64,000 bases of DNA from Brasenia schreberi (GCA_036023115.1 JAYKKT010000041.1:8146001-8210000); one strand, 5' to 3'. Positions 43,002 through 55,243 are shown, numbered from the stretch's first letter. Numbers and translations are program-made. The notes: generated by a model not told the origin, from the letters alone.

Positions 43002-44306
43002 CTACACATAATACTTCTTTAAGTATTGAATATTGATAGGATCTGCTAAATTCCTACCTTCTACATCGATCAACCAATACGAGTTGTTCGTGGTGGTTGC
43101 ACGTACAACATAGGGTCCATCCCACTTGGGACGCCACTTCCCAAGGGGATGTGGGCCACAATAGTGGATGATTTTCAAAACCAGATCTCCCACTTCAAAG
43201 TGGCGAGGTCCCATGTGTTTGCCATAGTGTCGGGCTATCCTTTGCCGGTATGCACGAGCATGATCCATAGCAAGGAGTCGCCTCTCATCTAGCAAATCTA
43301 GTTCGGCCATCCTAGCATGCTGAAGCGTCTCTAGGGGGAGGTCGAGTGCTATGGATGTATGTAATGGATGCAATTGAGTATGAATAGAAAGAATGGCGTT
43401 TGTGCCATAGACCAATTCGAATAGTGTGGCATTCGTGGGAGTCCGGATGGAAGTCCTATAAGCCCATAAGGCTTCATCCAGCTTCTCGTGCCACGTCCTA
43501 CCCTTCTCTAAAGTCTTCTCAATTATGCTTATGAGAGTCTTGTTTGTGGCTTCGGCTTGGCCATTGCCTTGAGGGTAGTAGGGCGAAGAGAAGTGGTGAG
43601 TTGTGCCATACGTGTTGCACAACTTAACCATCTGCTCGTTCTTGAATGGGGTGCCGTTATCAAACACAAGGTCTCGTGGAACCCCAAATCGAGCCAAGAT
43701 ATTCCTCCTAATGAAAGCCACCACATGTTGCCCCAATACGTTGGTCAGGGAAATGGCTTCCACCCACTTGGAGAAATACTCAGTGGCTGCTAAAATGAAT
43801 TGATGCCCATTCGAGGCTTTTGGAAATATAGGGCCTACGATGTCAAACGCCCACATGGTAAATGGCCAGGGGCTGACCACGGAATGTAATGTAGATGAGG
43901 GGATATGAATGGCGTGCCCATGCACTTGACATGGATGACACTTCCTAACATGATCGTGACAATCCTTTTTCTGGGTGGACCAAAAGTAGCCCGCTCTAAG
44001 TATTTTCATTGCCATCATGTTGGCATTAACATGGCCTCCACATTCTCCATCGTGGAACTCATGCATCACTATCCTAGCCTCCTCTAGATCGATACACCTA
44101 AGTAGGATGCCGGTAAAACTTTTCTTATATAGAACCCCACCCAGAATGGTATATCGGGTCGAAATTTTACGGATGAATGCCTTATCTTTGGATGTGGCAT
44201 CCTCGGTGAATCCCCCATTTTCTAGAAAATGCTTGATGTCGTAAAACCAAGGTTTTTCAACAGAATCTGGGTTATTTTGGCAAATATCCAAATCGTGTGT
44301 GGATGG
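43002..44306 (-). pseudogene. Element H integrase (5' part cut by element D)
   Basis: About 434 open codons on the minus strand: PSTHDLDICQ, EKPWFYDIKHFLENGG, the HHCC finger (MHEFHDGECGGH ... CHPCQVHG), the core with D in WAFDIVGP, D in VFDNGTPFKNE and E in QAEATNKT, and the C-terminal KWRPKWDGPYVVRA to LADPINIQYLKKYYV. The usual SDNG reads FDNG here. The frame extends by chance another 35 codons into D's LTR (to 44411), giving a false start. Natural upstream sequence lies beyond D. The domain is otherwise well preserved. Confidence 0.92.
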
Positions 44307-47300
44307 TGTAAACACCCTGGAATCCCACGAACTTCTCAAATAAAACTGGTTTTGTAAAAGCAGCCCCAAAGGGCCATTTTGAGTTTGGAAACCCAGGAGC
44401 CTTCCAGGCAACCCTGTACATATGTTTAAAACTGTATATGCTTTAAAATATGTGTAATATGTTTTAAAACCTTTTCAAAATATGTTTTGAAACCCCACGA
44501 AGCCACTTGGCCTGACGAAAGCAGGACCAGAAGAGCTAAAGAGAGCCCGGAACCGGAGCACATTGTCGAGCCCGACACAACAACTCTCGTGTTAGATCCA
44601 CCCCCAAGATCTCGAACGTCCAAGACCCTGTTATCATAAAAAATCCTTTGAAATCATCTCCGGAAGGTGAAAACAGAAGCGGACGACCATATTGGCGAAG
44701 ACCCAACGCAGACGGAGTACTGATGCTGTCAGACCCCGCACAAACCGTTCGTTTCGAACATACCCTGAAGGAGTCAGAATTCAGTTTGGATTGGATCTGG
44801 ACCATATATATCCAGATCCCAATCCAAACGTATGTGTGGATTTGGATTTGGATTTGGATCCAAAGATCCAATCCAATATCCACATCCATGGCCCACATCA
44901 CCTTCTCATAAATGGAGGTGGGGCCCACTTGAAATTCACGTGGGATTATGGGCATGAGGGAGAATGGGGAGGATAAGCATGAGGGGAATGTATTAAGCTT
45001 GACTTGTGTGTCAAGTTTGGGGTTAATCATGTGGGTTAGCTTAATTAGTGTGGGTTTAAGCTTGTATTAGCCAAAACCTAACCTAGGGCTGCACCAACAT
45101 GATGCAATGAAGTTGATGGGTTATGCAAAGGGAGCTCCCTAACCCAATCCTAAGCCAAAACCCCTAATCCTAGCCTTTTACCCTAATCTCGGCCTAATCC
45201 TAGCCTAATCACCTAACCCACTTCCCTAATCCCGGCCTAATCTCAACCTAATCACCTAACCCATCTCCCTAATCCTTCCCTAAACCTAGCCTAATTCCCT
45301 TAATCCTAACCTAATCCTAGCCTAAACACCTAACTCACCTCACTAAACCTCACCCTAAAACCAACCCACCTAGCTAAGCCCTAAACCCCTAAACCACCCC
45401 ACCTAAACCTAGCACACCATATCCCTAAAACCACTTAAAACAAAATATCTGCCCCCCCCTCAAAACCAGCCCACCTTATCACCACACCACCACCTAACCA
45501 CCTTACCACCCTCTCGAAACCACCCCCAACCGACCCTTTGAAAAACTATAAAAACCCCCCTCTAGTGGGCGGGTTTTTAAAAGTTCTTGGAGCTAGCCCT
45601 TGGGCCAGCCAAACCCTCTCTCACCTGGCTCTCTTCTTCCACCTGCACCACCACTACCCTCAGCCAGCTCCACCTCACGCCACCACTACCTCCCGGCCTG
45701 CTCCACTCCACGCTGCCACCAACTGCCCGGCCAAGCTCCATCCACCTTCATCACCCGACTGCCCTCCTTGGACACCAACTTCCCTCACCCATCCGGTTAG
45801 TACCTCAACCAAACTCCACCCTATCTTCTCTCCCCCTCCACTCTCAGCCACCCATACCACCACCACATAGCTCCATCACAGCCTTCCTGCCACCCTTCCC
45901 CATTCGGCCAGACCTAACCCCTTACACCACCCGATTCTCTACTTCTTCCCTTTAGTCACCCCGGCCACCCTACTTTGCTCCCTAGGGCCTGCCCCTTCCA
46001 CTCTCAACCAACCCTTAACTCCACCTTCCCCCAACACCCTACCTTCCCATCCGTGACATCCCCTAGCTACCCTAGTCGGCCACCATTTAAACCACCCCTA
46101 GTCAGCCAGTCATAGCCGACTGCACCCAAGTCACCCGGCCAGCCACACCCTCTTCCTTAGACATCTTCCCTTTAGTCACCCCTTAGCACCACCTTCCCTA
46201 GCACCATCCCTACACCTTAGCGACCCTCCTAAATCACTTCAGCGCAAAACATCACGACAGCACCCCCCTAACAGCCGGTAGGTCTCCAAGGTGCCACACC
46301 CGTGTTTCTTTGTCACCCGGCCACACACCCTTGCCGTGCCATTCCGAGGAACTCCCTCTTGCAGCCCAAGGTGAAGCCCAAGCCCAAGCTCAAGCAAGTC
46401 ACCTCCGGACCAGCTATACATAAGTGCCTAACTCGGTCCTTATTTGTAGACTTGCTTAAGTTAAATTAAATTTGATACGGGGTTGTAATAACGGAGCATT
46501 GTCTCCCCCCGCTTGTAATAACGTGGCTTGGCACACCCACACACCCGTGCACTTGAGCCTACCTCGCTCTTAGTTGTGCACGATTTTGCACACGGGCCTA
46601 ATCAGCCCTTAAGATATAAGTTTATTTATATACTTTAAGTTGCGTGGGGTTTTGCTTAAGTTGTGTGTGTTGTCTTTCAAATTCTCGCACTCACACACAA
46701 TGAGCTTTCGCTCTTATTTGCAAGACACAAGTAAGGGCCGTGTTATACTCTCCTTGGGTTTAATTTCATGTCGTGTGTGTAGTATTTCAATTCTAGCACT
46801 CACACACATTGAGCTTTCGCTCTTACTCCCAAGACCTTAGTTAAGGCCATATTGCAATTTATATTTGGGTTTAATTTCACGTTGTGTGCGTAGTACTTCA
46901 ATTCTAGCACTCACACACATTGAGCTTTCGCTCTTACTCCCAAGACCTTAGTTAAGGCCATATTGCAATTTATATTTGGGTTTCATTTAAAGTCATGTGT
47001 GTTGTCTTTACATTTTCACACGCACTCACATTGAGCCTTCGCTCTTACTTCCAAGACCCAAGTAAGGGCCCATATATAGTATATACGTATTTCTCTTTTG
47101 GCTATGTCTTTAAGATTCGGGTTTTAAGGTTCAACAGTGTGCGTAGTCTTTCAATATATACATGGCACACACTTGCACTATTGAGCCTTTCCGCTCTTAA
47201 GATATAGCCATATTTCCCTTTTGCAATTTCCCTTTTGCAATTTACATTACAAGTCATTTCCCTTCGGCAATTTCCATTACAAGTCATTTCCCTTTGGCAA

Positions 47301-47845
47301 TTTCCATTACAAGTCATTTCCCTTCGGCATTGTCTTTTAAATTCGGGTTTTCCCTTTGGAGTTGCATGAGTTTGCATTGCATATACACCATACCACGAGT
47401 TAGGACGCATATTGCATCAAAGCAAACCATATACTCCCGCTCAAAAGTCGCCCCACTTAGGCTGAGTGTTCATAACACACACCTAGTTGGCCCAAAAAGG
47501 GTTAAAAAGAAAGACTTAGGCATGTGCAAATCCACATGAAATAAAATTTGAAAGTCATACAAAACAACCCGAATCAAACACCTCAAATCGTTTTTCATAG
47601 GTTCTTATATCCCAAAACTCGATTTTAAAAGCGTACAGACTGACCCTTGTGCATCGGTACAAGAAGGTCTACGACGACAAGAGCATGCTTGCTCACAGTC
47701 GCCACGTTAGAAGTCAGGTTTAAAATATATCTTCGCTAGCTTAAGTAAGCTAGCTGGCATGCCCTTTTGCTTAATTAGGACTTAGGCACACGAAAAGGTT
47801 CGCTTCAGGCCTAAGAACCAGGAGCGGGAATTTTCTGCGTCTATA
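44307..47845 (+). mobile_element. Element D 5' LTR
   Basis: About 3.54 kb, TGTAAACACCC ... TGCGTCTATA (the last CA changed to TA). GGAT/ATCC cluster 44785-44890, CCTAA array 45141-45420, TATA box TATAAAAA at 45547-45554 followed by a C/G palindrome, repeats of 111 bp (about 46665-47060), hairpin 1 as CTTGTGC-ATCG-GTACAAG and the GCTAGC palindrome near 47735. No gene; CCACC-rich frames at 45538-45955 are composition effects. Confidence 0.92.
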
Positions 47846-47851
47846 GTTATT

Positions 47852-47869
47852 TGGCACGCCCGGTGGTAT
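47852..47869 (+). promoter_or_regulatory. Primer-binding site of element D
   Basis: TGGCACGCCCGGTGGTAT, six bases after the LTR, with the last three bases changed relative to A. GTGAGT follows at once. Confidence 0.8.
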
Positions 47870-47982
47870 GTGAGTCTTTTAAAAATCGAGTTACTCTAGG
47901 AGCCTTGCAAAATTTTTTCAAAAAGGTGTTGTTTTAATTCTTTTCTTTACTTGTACTTAAGAATTTTGAAAAGCTTGAAAGC

Positions 47983-50853
47983 ATGTCAAAATCCAACCCA
48001 AGTGAAGTGTCGAGCCAAGGCTCATGCGCAACAAGTTCTCACTCTAGGAGGATTTTGAAAAATAAGATCAAACTAGACGAGATAGAGGACTTGAGAAGGG
48101 AATTCGAGGCCAAAATCGATGCTCTCAGCCAAGAGGCTGAAGTAGGCGATTCCTGTTCATCGAATTGTGAACAAAGGGCCAAGAAAAAAACTGAAAAACC
48201 TCGGAAGCACAAAGAGGCCTCCGTAATGGAAGGCAACCAATACCACGAGTCCTTCACACAAAAGGACGGTAAAGCCCTACAGCAGCTGCTGAAAGGGCAA
48301 AATAAAGAGAAAAGGAGTTATACCCTGTCTGATTTCCTTTCTATGGATTACGAAACAGATAGTGACGATGAAATACCGAACTTCCATCGGTGTGATGGCA
48401 TGAGAGACCCTAGGTCTCACTTAGAACTTTTCTCGCGTCGAGCCCATAAGAAGAAAAAGGACTCGATCAAATGGGTGTATTGGTTCCCTTTATCCCTTAA
48501 AGGCACAGCTGCCAAATGGCTGGCTTCCTACGATTTAAGCCAATTCGCTACTTTTGAAGAATTAGCGAACTGCTTCATGCAAAGATTTGCACATAACGTA
48601 GAAGTCACACCGACTTTAAACACTTTAAGGGATACAAAGCAAGGCATGAACGAAGACGTACATGCCTTCATTATTCGATGGAGGTCCCTTTTGGGCCAAG
48701 TGCGAGAGCCCATATCCGAAGGATGCGCAATCATGCTCATCCTGGATAATTTTAAAAGAGAGCTAAAGACTCTTCTCTCGCTCCATGAGATCTCAACTTT
48801 CCATAAGTTGATCAAAAAAGCATCCCTTTTCGAAACCAACTTGAAAAAGGGGATATACGATCACTTATGGAAAGGAAGTGTCGTTCCCAAAACCCGCTTG
48901 GAAAAGCCCATCACTTATGGGCTACCCACGATGGACAAAGGGGCAAAGCCCCATAAAATCACCAATGTCCAGGTGGATCCAGGTCTGGCGGGCACTTCAA
49001 AGAATTTTGAAAAATTAGAAAACAAAAGGGAGAGAAATTTTCAGAAACCTATTGAAAAACGGGAGTACACACTGCTGGGGCAACCTATGTCGGAGGTCCT
49101 AGACCTCCTACTTGCCCAAGGCATGATTGAACTTCCCGAAATCCCTGAGGGAGTCACTTCCAAAGGGGGATATTTAAATCGTTTTTGCAATTATCATCGG
49201 CTCAAAGGCCATGACACAAAGCGTTGTTTCTCCCTTTTAAACAAAATCGCGAACTTGATAGCGGAGGGCCGGCTCCACGTCACTGCAGAACCTGAGCAAA
49301 CTCAAGCTATCTTCAAAGAACCCTTTCCCAAGCACGCCAGTAGCAGTGGAAAAGGAAAGGAGGTATGTACCCTCACCTTTTCAAAAGAACTAGCGCATTC
49401 ATCTGAGTTTGGTCGACCCACTTATGCATCTACTCTTGTACTTTACAAGAAGCCCACCCAAGTCGTCATTCGGGGACCACCAAGAGCTGAATCCCTGGCT
49501 AAACCAGTTTTAAAACTTCAAGGTGCTCCTCAACTCGTAATTAGAGCCAGTTTAAGTGCGAACCCTAGGTTGGTCGTGGGGGAAGTGACTAGATCCGGGA
49601 GGATCTATCAACCCCCGCACCTACAAAGTGCTAAAAAGGTGGTCAGTGTGCCTGGCCCCTCAAAAGCATGTATTCCTAGAGTTCTGCCAAAAGCAGACAA
49701 TGGGAAAGTCGTCCTAAACCCTTATGATTTCGAAAACCATCTTTCAAAGATTCCTATCTATATGTCTATCCTAGAGCTTATACAAACTTCGCCTAGGCAT
49801 AGACTCGTGCTAGAGAAAATTCTAGAAAGAGTCAAGGTTAGTTCAAACATAAGTTCGGAATCCCTGTCTGACCAAGTGGCATTAATAGGAGCAAAATCGC
49901 CCATCACCTTTTCAGAAGATGATGTAGATAGACCCTACGAGTCCCACAACCAGGCCCTACATATCGAGGTGGTTCTAAATAACCACTCTCTGGACAGGTG
50001 CCTAGTCGATGGGGGAGGAGGGCTCAACATCCTTCAACTTCATGTGGCATATCAAATCGGAGTCACCTTGACTTTTGTAAACCCAAGCCCCATCGTTATC
50101 ACTGGATACGATGGGAATGCATCTAGGCCTTTAGGATCGATTGAACTCCCGATGGAAATGGGAGGGATCACACACACGGGGTGTTTCCATGTCTTGGACA
50201 TTCACCCCCATTATAACCTGTTGTTGGGAAGGCCCTGGATACACAGCTTGTGCGCTGTGCCATCCACCTTCCACAGGTGTGTCAAGATCCCTTTCAGGGA
50301 CCAAGTCGTGGTGATCCTAGGTGAGAGTCACCCTCAGCTTCAGGGGATCATAAACTCCCCTTGTTTGTCGAGCTCCGAGGCCCATGAGGCTAACTTGGGG
50401 CAGACCATGGTCGAGCCACCAAGGCTCATGTTAAACAACCCTAAGAAGGTTGTGTATGTGAAGGGGCCACCCAAAGTAGGCCCCCTCCCAATCCTAACCC
50501 TTCTAGGAAGACCCAAGCATCCCTTATTTCCAAAACCCCTGGACAAAAAGCCATACGAGCACAATATGGATGACAACAAGTTCCAAGACCACGATCTATA
50601 CCATAAATTTTCAAAAAATAAAAAATCATGGAACATGCTGTTGAATATGGGCCATACGCCCTATAAAAGTGTAGGGGCACAAAACCAGGGTCTCCTAGAG
50701 CCCATCCTTTCTAGGGCCAACCCAAGCCGATACGGGATCGGCTATACTCCCAAAATACCGCCAGAGCCACCCCCTGTGACCACCTGGGTCAAGGGTGCCC
50801 TGGAGCCTACCCTAGAAGAGACCTACGATTTAGACCTCTTATTCCGAGTCTAA
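47983..50853 (+). CDS. gag-pro: Element D gag-protease polyprotein (intact, 956 aa)
   Basis: The best-preserved gag-PR of the window, starting MSKSNPSEVSSQGSC. About residues 20-50 form a charged helical segment (EIEDLRREFEAKIDALSQE). About 160-270: gag core (KWVYWFPLSLKGTAAKWLA, FIIRWRSLLGQVREPISE). C402, H405, H410 and C415 form a C-x2-H-x4-H-x4-C knuckle (CNYHRLKGHDTKRC). About 520-560: GEVTRSGRIYQPPHL motif. About 640-780: aspartic protease with D676 in CLVDGGGGLNILQL and the LLGRPWIHS motif. About 885-915: glycine-rich G-patch-like tail. TAA stop at 50851. Start chosen because A and E share the same ATG and leader. It builds the particle and cuts the polyprotein. Confidence 0.95.
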   Translation: MSKSNPSEVSSQGSCATSSHSRRILKNKIKLDEIEDLRREFEAKIDALSQEAEVGDSCSSNCEQRAKKKTEKPRKHKEASVMEGNQYHESFTQKDGKALQQLLKGQNKEKRSYTLSDFLSMDYETDSDDEIPNFHRCDGMRDPRSHLELFSRRAHKKKKDSIKWVYWFPLSLKGTAAKWLASYDLSQFATFEELANCFMQRFAHNVEVTPTLNTLRDTKQGMNEDVHAFIIRWRSLLGQVREPISEGCAIMLILDNFKRELKTLLSLHEISTFHKLIKKASLFETNLKKGIYDHLWKGSVVPKTRLEKPITYGLPTMDKGAKPHKITNVQVDPGLAGTSKNFEKLENKRERNFQKPIEKREYTLLGQPMSEVLDLLLAQGMIELPEIPEGVTSKGGYLNRFCNYHRLKGHDTKRCFSLLNKIANLIAEGRLHVTAEPEQTQAIFKEPFPKHASSSGKGKEVCTLTFSKELAHSSEFGRPTYASTLVLYKKPTQVVIRGPPRAESLAKPVLKLQGAPQLVIRASLSANPRLVVGEVTRSGRIYQPPHLQSAKKVVSVPGPSKACIPRVLPKADNGKVVLNPYDFENHLSKIPIYMSILELIQTSPRHRLVLEKILERVKVSSNISSESLSDQVALIGAKSPITFSEDDVDRPYESHNQALHIEVVLNNHSLDRCLVDGGGGLNILQLHVAYQIGVTLTFVNPSPIVITGYDGNASRPLGSIELPMEMGGITHTGCFHVLDIHPHYNLLLGRPWIHSLCAVPSTFHRCVKIPFRDQVVVILGESHPQLQGIINSPCLSSSEAHEANLGQTMVEPPRLMLNNPKKVVYVKGPPKVGPLPILTLLGRPKHPLFPKPLDKKPYEHNMDDNKFQDHDLYHKFSKNKKSWNMLLNMGHTPYKSVGAQNQGLLEPILSRANPSRYGIGYTPKIPPEPPPVTTWVKGALEPTLEETYDLDLLFRV

Positions 50854-50876
50854 CCCGTAGTATTTTCCCTTTGTAG
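50795..50876 (+). other. Candidate 82-nt intron between gag-pro and pol (D)
   Basis: GTGCCC to CCCTTTGTAG. The gag-pro stop lies inside it. After it, GT-ATG-ATG-GAAGATCCC would continue in the gag-pro phase. A separate translation start at the ATG pair is the alternative. Confidence 0.5.
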
Positions 50877-51823
50877 GTATGATGGAAGATCCCTTTCATA
50901 AAAGTACAAAAAACATTTGGAAAACTTAAATAAAAAAAATCGAAAAAGAGGAAAAACCAAAAACAATGGAAAATCAAAAACACGAAAATAGAGTGGTTTG
51001 TATAGTTCCTAAAGTTCTTGTTTTACAAAAACCCAAAAAAATCGAAAATCTACAAAATACCGAAAAGATTTTGTATATAGCTGCTCCTGGTAGGACTTTG
51101 AAAAAGATTTCGAAAGGAACGTCGTCTGCATAGCCAGACCAAAAATTTTGAAATCAATTGAAAATCCAAGTACAAAACCAGGTCTTTTGGAAACTCACGC
51201 ATCAAATTCCCTCGGGTCTATAACCCACGAGAATGATCGAAGCCCAGAAGTGGATCCCCTTGAGGAAGATCCTACTTTGGAGCTCCCAAAATTTCATAAA
51301 ATTCTTGATTTTGAAAGACCTTCCAATTCAGTAGGAGAAGATTTCATAGAGGTGAACCTAGGGAGTGATTCCAATCCCAAAACCATCAAGATAGGCGCAT
51401 GTTTGCATGAACATGAAAGATCAGCATTCATTGCATTTCTACGAACCTATTTAGATGTATTTGCATGGATGTATGAAGACATGCCGGACATAGACCCCAG
51501 CATTGTCGAACATCGTCTTCCCTTAGATGCGGATGTAAAACCCATAAAGCAGAAGCTTAGGAAAATACACCTGAATATACACACGCAAGTCAAAGAGGGT
51601 TTAGAAGATCTGTTAAAAGCCGAATTTATAAAACCCATTGCGTATTCTGATTGGTTGTCAAACATCGTTGTTGTTCAAAAAACCAATGGGAAAATTTGAA
51701 TATGCATTGATTTCAGAAACCTGAATAAAGCCACTCCAAAGGATAATTATCCTTTACCAAACATAGATTTGATAGTCGATAGTACTGCAAATCATGAAAT
51801 GTTTTCATTTATGGATGGCTATT
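50877..51823 (+). pseudogene. Element D reverse transcriptase, N-terminal part
   Basis: The A-rich beginning is frameshifted. Then 51148-51699 is open with EFIEV-type pre-RT sequence, AFIAFLRTYLDVFAWMYED, VKPIKQKLRKIHLNIHTQV and FIKPIAYSDWLSNIVVVQK. A TGA at 51697-51699 (CGA in A) stops it. The coding sense continues with CIDFRNLNKATPKDNYPLP to SFMDGY and is cut by E. The YVDD box is therefore outside the window. Confidence 0.9.
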
Positions 51824-54800
51824 TGTAAACACCCCGAAATCCCACGAACTTCTCAAAACAACTTGGTTTTGTAAAAGCAGCCCCAAAGGGCTATTTTGAG
51901 TCTGGAAACCCAGGAGCCTTCCAAACAACCCTGTACAGATGTTTTAAACTTTTATATGTTTTAAATATGTATAATATGTTTTAAAAACTGTTCAAATATG
52001 TTTTGAAACCCCACAAAGCAAGCTTGGCCTGATCAAAGCAGGACCAGAAGTGCTAAAGAGAGCCCGGAACCGGAGCACAAGTTGAGCCCAGCACTGCAAC
52101 TTTCGTGTTGAGTCCACCCCCAGGATCTCGAACGTCCAAGACCCTGTTATCAGCAAACATCACTTGAAATCATCTTCGGAAGGTGAAAACAGAAGCGGAC
52201 GATCATGTTGGCGAAGACCCAACGCAAACGGAGTACTGATGCTGTCAGACCCCGCACAAACCGTTTGTTTCGAACACAGCCTGAAGGAGTCAGAATTCAG
52301 TTTGGATTGAATCTGGACCATATATATCCAGATCTCAATCCAAACCTATGTGTGGATTTGGATCCAGAGATCCAATCCAATATCCACATCCATGGCCCAC
52401 ATCACCTTCTCATAAATGGAGGTGGGGCCCACTTGAAATTCACGTGGGATTATGGGCATGAGAGAGAGTGGGGGAGGATAAGATTTGAGGGTGATTATAA
52501 TTAAGCTGGACTTGTGTGTCAAGTTTGGGGTTAATCATGTGGGTTAGCCTAATTGGCATGGGTTTAAGCTTGTATTAGCCAAAACCTAACCTAGGGCTGC
52601 ACCAACATGATGCGACAAGGTCTATGGGTTATGCAAAGGGAGCTCCCTAACCCAATCCTAATAAAAAAACCCTAATCCTAGCCTAAACCTAGCCTAAACC
52701 TAGCCTAATCACCTAACCCACTTCCCTAATCCCGGCCTAATCCCAACCTAATCACCTAACCCACTTCCCTAATCCTTCCCTAATTTCCTTAAACCTAACC
52801 TAAACACCTAACCCACCTCACTAAATCTCACCCCAAAACCAACCCACCTAGCTAAGCCCTAAACCCCTAAACCACCCCACCTAAACCTAGCACACCATAT
52901 ACCTAAAACCCCTTGTATTAAAATATTTGGCCCCTCCTCAAAACTAGCCCACCTTATCACCACACCACCACCACCTAAACCACCTTACCACCTTCCAAAA
53001 ACCAGCCCCAACCGCCCTTCACCAACCTATATAAACCCCCCCCTAATGGGCGGGTTTTTCAATCACTTCCAGCCCACCTTGGCCCAGCCGACCTTGGCCA
53101 ACCTCCTCCTAGCCGAGCCTTCCACTTTGCTGCCCTCCTTCCACTTGCACCACCACTACTTCAGCCAAGCTCCACCTCGTGCCACCTTCATCCCCCGGCC
53201 GAATTCCACTCTACGCTGCAACCTTCACCACCCGGCTGCTCTTCTTCCATCTATCGCCCCTCTACACCAGCCGGTTAGTACCCTACACTTAGCTCCACCT
53301 CTTCTTCACTCCCCCTCCACTCTCAACCACCCACACCACCACAACCTCTCGCCAACACCACCTACCCGTCATCCCTACCCATTCGGCCAGACCTCAACCT
53401 TTACATCACCCGCCTTGAACCACTTCCCCTAGTGATACCCGGTCACCCCACTTGGCTCCTAAGACCTGCCCATACCACTTTCCACCAGCCCTTACACCTA
53501 CCTTACGCCACACCCTAGCTAGCTCCCTTCCCATCCTTGCCATTCCTTAGCTACCTTAGCATCCGGCCACCACTAAATTCCCCTTAGTTGGCCACCCCAA
53601 CCGACTGCACCATCTCCAGGCCAGCCATACTTTTCCCTTAGGCATTCCCTTAGGCTCCTCTTAGCACCACCATTTCTAACACCACACTATCCCTTAGTGA
53701 CCCTCCTTAGACACCTTAGCCCAAAGCACCCCGACAGCACAATCCTAGCAGCCGGCCAGTTTCAAGGCGCCCTTCCCGCGCACCCAAGTCACCCGGCCAG
53801 CATCTCCCCTTGCCGTTCCATTCCGAGGAGCTCCCTCTTGCAGCCCAAGGCGAAGCCAAGCCTACGCTCAAGCAAGTCACCTCCGGACCAGCTATAAGTA
53901 AGTGCCTAACTCGGTCCTTAGTTGTAGACTTGCTTAAATTAAATTTGATACGGGGTTGTAATAACGGAGCATAGTCTCCCCCCGCTTGTAATAACGTGGC
54001 TTGGCACACCCACACACACGTGCACTTGAGCCTACCTCGCTCTTAGTTATGCACGATTTTGAACACACACGGGCCTAATCAGCCCCTAAGATATAAATTT
54101 ATTTATATAGTTTATGTTGCGTAGGGTTTTTGCTTGAGTTGTGTGTGTTGTCTTTCAATTCTCGCACTCACACACATTGAGCCTTCGCTCTTATTTGCAA
54201 GACCCAAGTAAGGGCCGTGTTATACTATCCTTGGGTTTATTTCATGTTGTGTGCGTAGTACTTCAATTCAAGCACTCACACACATTGACCTTTCACTCTT
54301 ATTCCCAAGACCTTAGTTAAGGCCATACTGCAATTTATATTTGGGTTTAATTTCATGTTGTGTGTGTAGCACTTCAATTCAACCAGTCACACACATTGAG
54401 CTTTCGCTCTTATTCCCAAGACCTTAGTTAAGGCCATACTGCAAGTTATATTTGGGTTTAATTTCATGTTGTGTGCGTAGTACTTCAATTCAAGCACTCA
54501 CACACATTGAGCTTTTCCTATTATTCCCAAGACCTTAGTTAAGGCCATATTGCAAGTTCTATTTGGGTTTCATTTCATGTCATGTGTAGTACTTCAATTC
54601 TCGCACGCACCCACATTGAGCCTTCACTCTTATTTGCAAGACCCAAGTAAGGGCCCATATATACATTATATAAGTATTTCCCTTCGGCAATTTCCATTAC
54701 AAGTCATTTCCCTTCGGCAATTTCCCTTCGGCATTGTCTTTTAAATTCGGGTTTTCCCTTTGGAGTAGCGTGAGTTTGTATTGCATATATGTCATACCAC

Positions 54801-55219
54801 GAGTTAGGACGCATATTGCATCAAAGCAAACCCCATACTCCCGCTCAAAATCGCCATATCTTAGTGGAGTGTTTATAACACACACCTAGGTGGCCCCAAA
54901 GAGGGATAAAAAGAAAGACTTAGGCACGTGCAAATCCACGTGATCTAAAATCTAAAATCATACCAAAAGGCCCGAATCAAACACCTCGAACCGCTTTCGT
55001 AGGTTTTTTTTCCGCTCAAAAACTCGATTTTAAAAGCGTACAGACTGACCCTTGTGCATCGGTGCAAGAAGGTCTGCGACGACAAGAGCTTGCTTGCTCA
55101 CAGTCGCCACGTTAGAAGTCAGGTTTAGAATACATCTTCGCTAGCTTAAGTAAGCTAGCTGGCACGCCCTGTTTGTTTAAATAGGACTTAGGCACACGAA
55201 AAGGTTTTCTGCGTCTACA
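51824..55219 (+). mobile_element. Element E 5' LTR
   Basis: About 3.40 kb, TGTAAACACCCCG ... TGCGTCTACA. GGAT/ATCC cluster 52305-52395, CCTAA array 52645-52895, TATA box TATATAAA at 53028-53035 followed by a C/G palindrome, repeats of about 110 bp 54135-54640, hairpin 1 as CTTGTGC-ATCG-GTGCAAG with two wobble pairs, and the GCTAGC palindrome followed by TGGCACGCC. About 30 bases before the end are missing relative to D. No gene. Confidence 0.92.
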
Positions 55220-55225
55220 ACAGTT

Positions 55226-55243
55226 TGGCATGCCTGGTGGGAC
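55226..55243 (+). promoter_or_regulatory. Primer-binding site of element E
   Basis: TGGCATGCCTGGTGGGAC, with two C-to-T changes relative to A. GTGAGT follows at 55244. Confidence 0.8.

Larger units (their letters stand above)
44307..51823 (+). mobile_element. Element D: A-type retrotransposon, 5' half
   Basis: Inserted into H's integrase after GATGG (44302-44306, the expected left duplication). It comprises 5' LTR 44307-47845, primer site, leader, intact gag-protease 47983-50853, and RT up to SFMDGY, where element E is inserted at 51824. The remaining pol, 3' UTR and 3' LTR are not in the window. Confidence 0.9.

Noticed and set aside
44307..44411. N-terminal extension of the H integrase frame
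   Set aside because: It is antisense sequence of D's LTR that happens to stay open; the natural integrase coding ends at the insertion point 44306.
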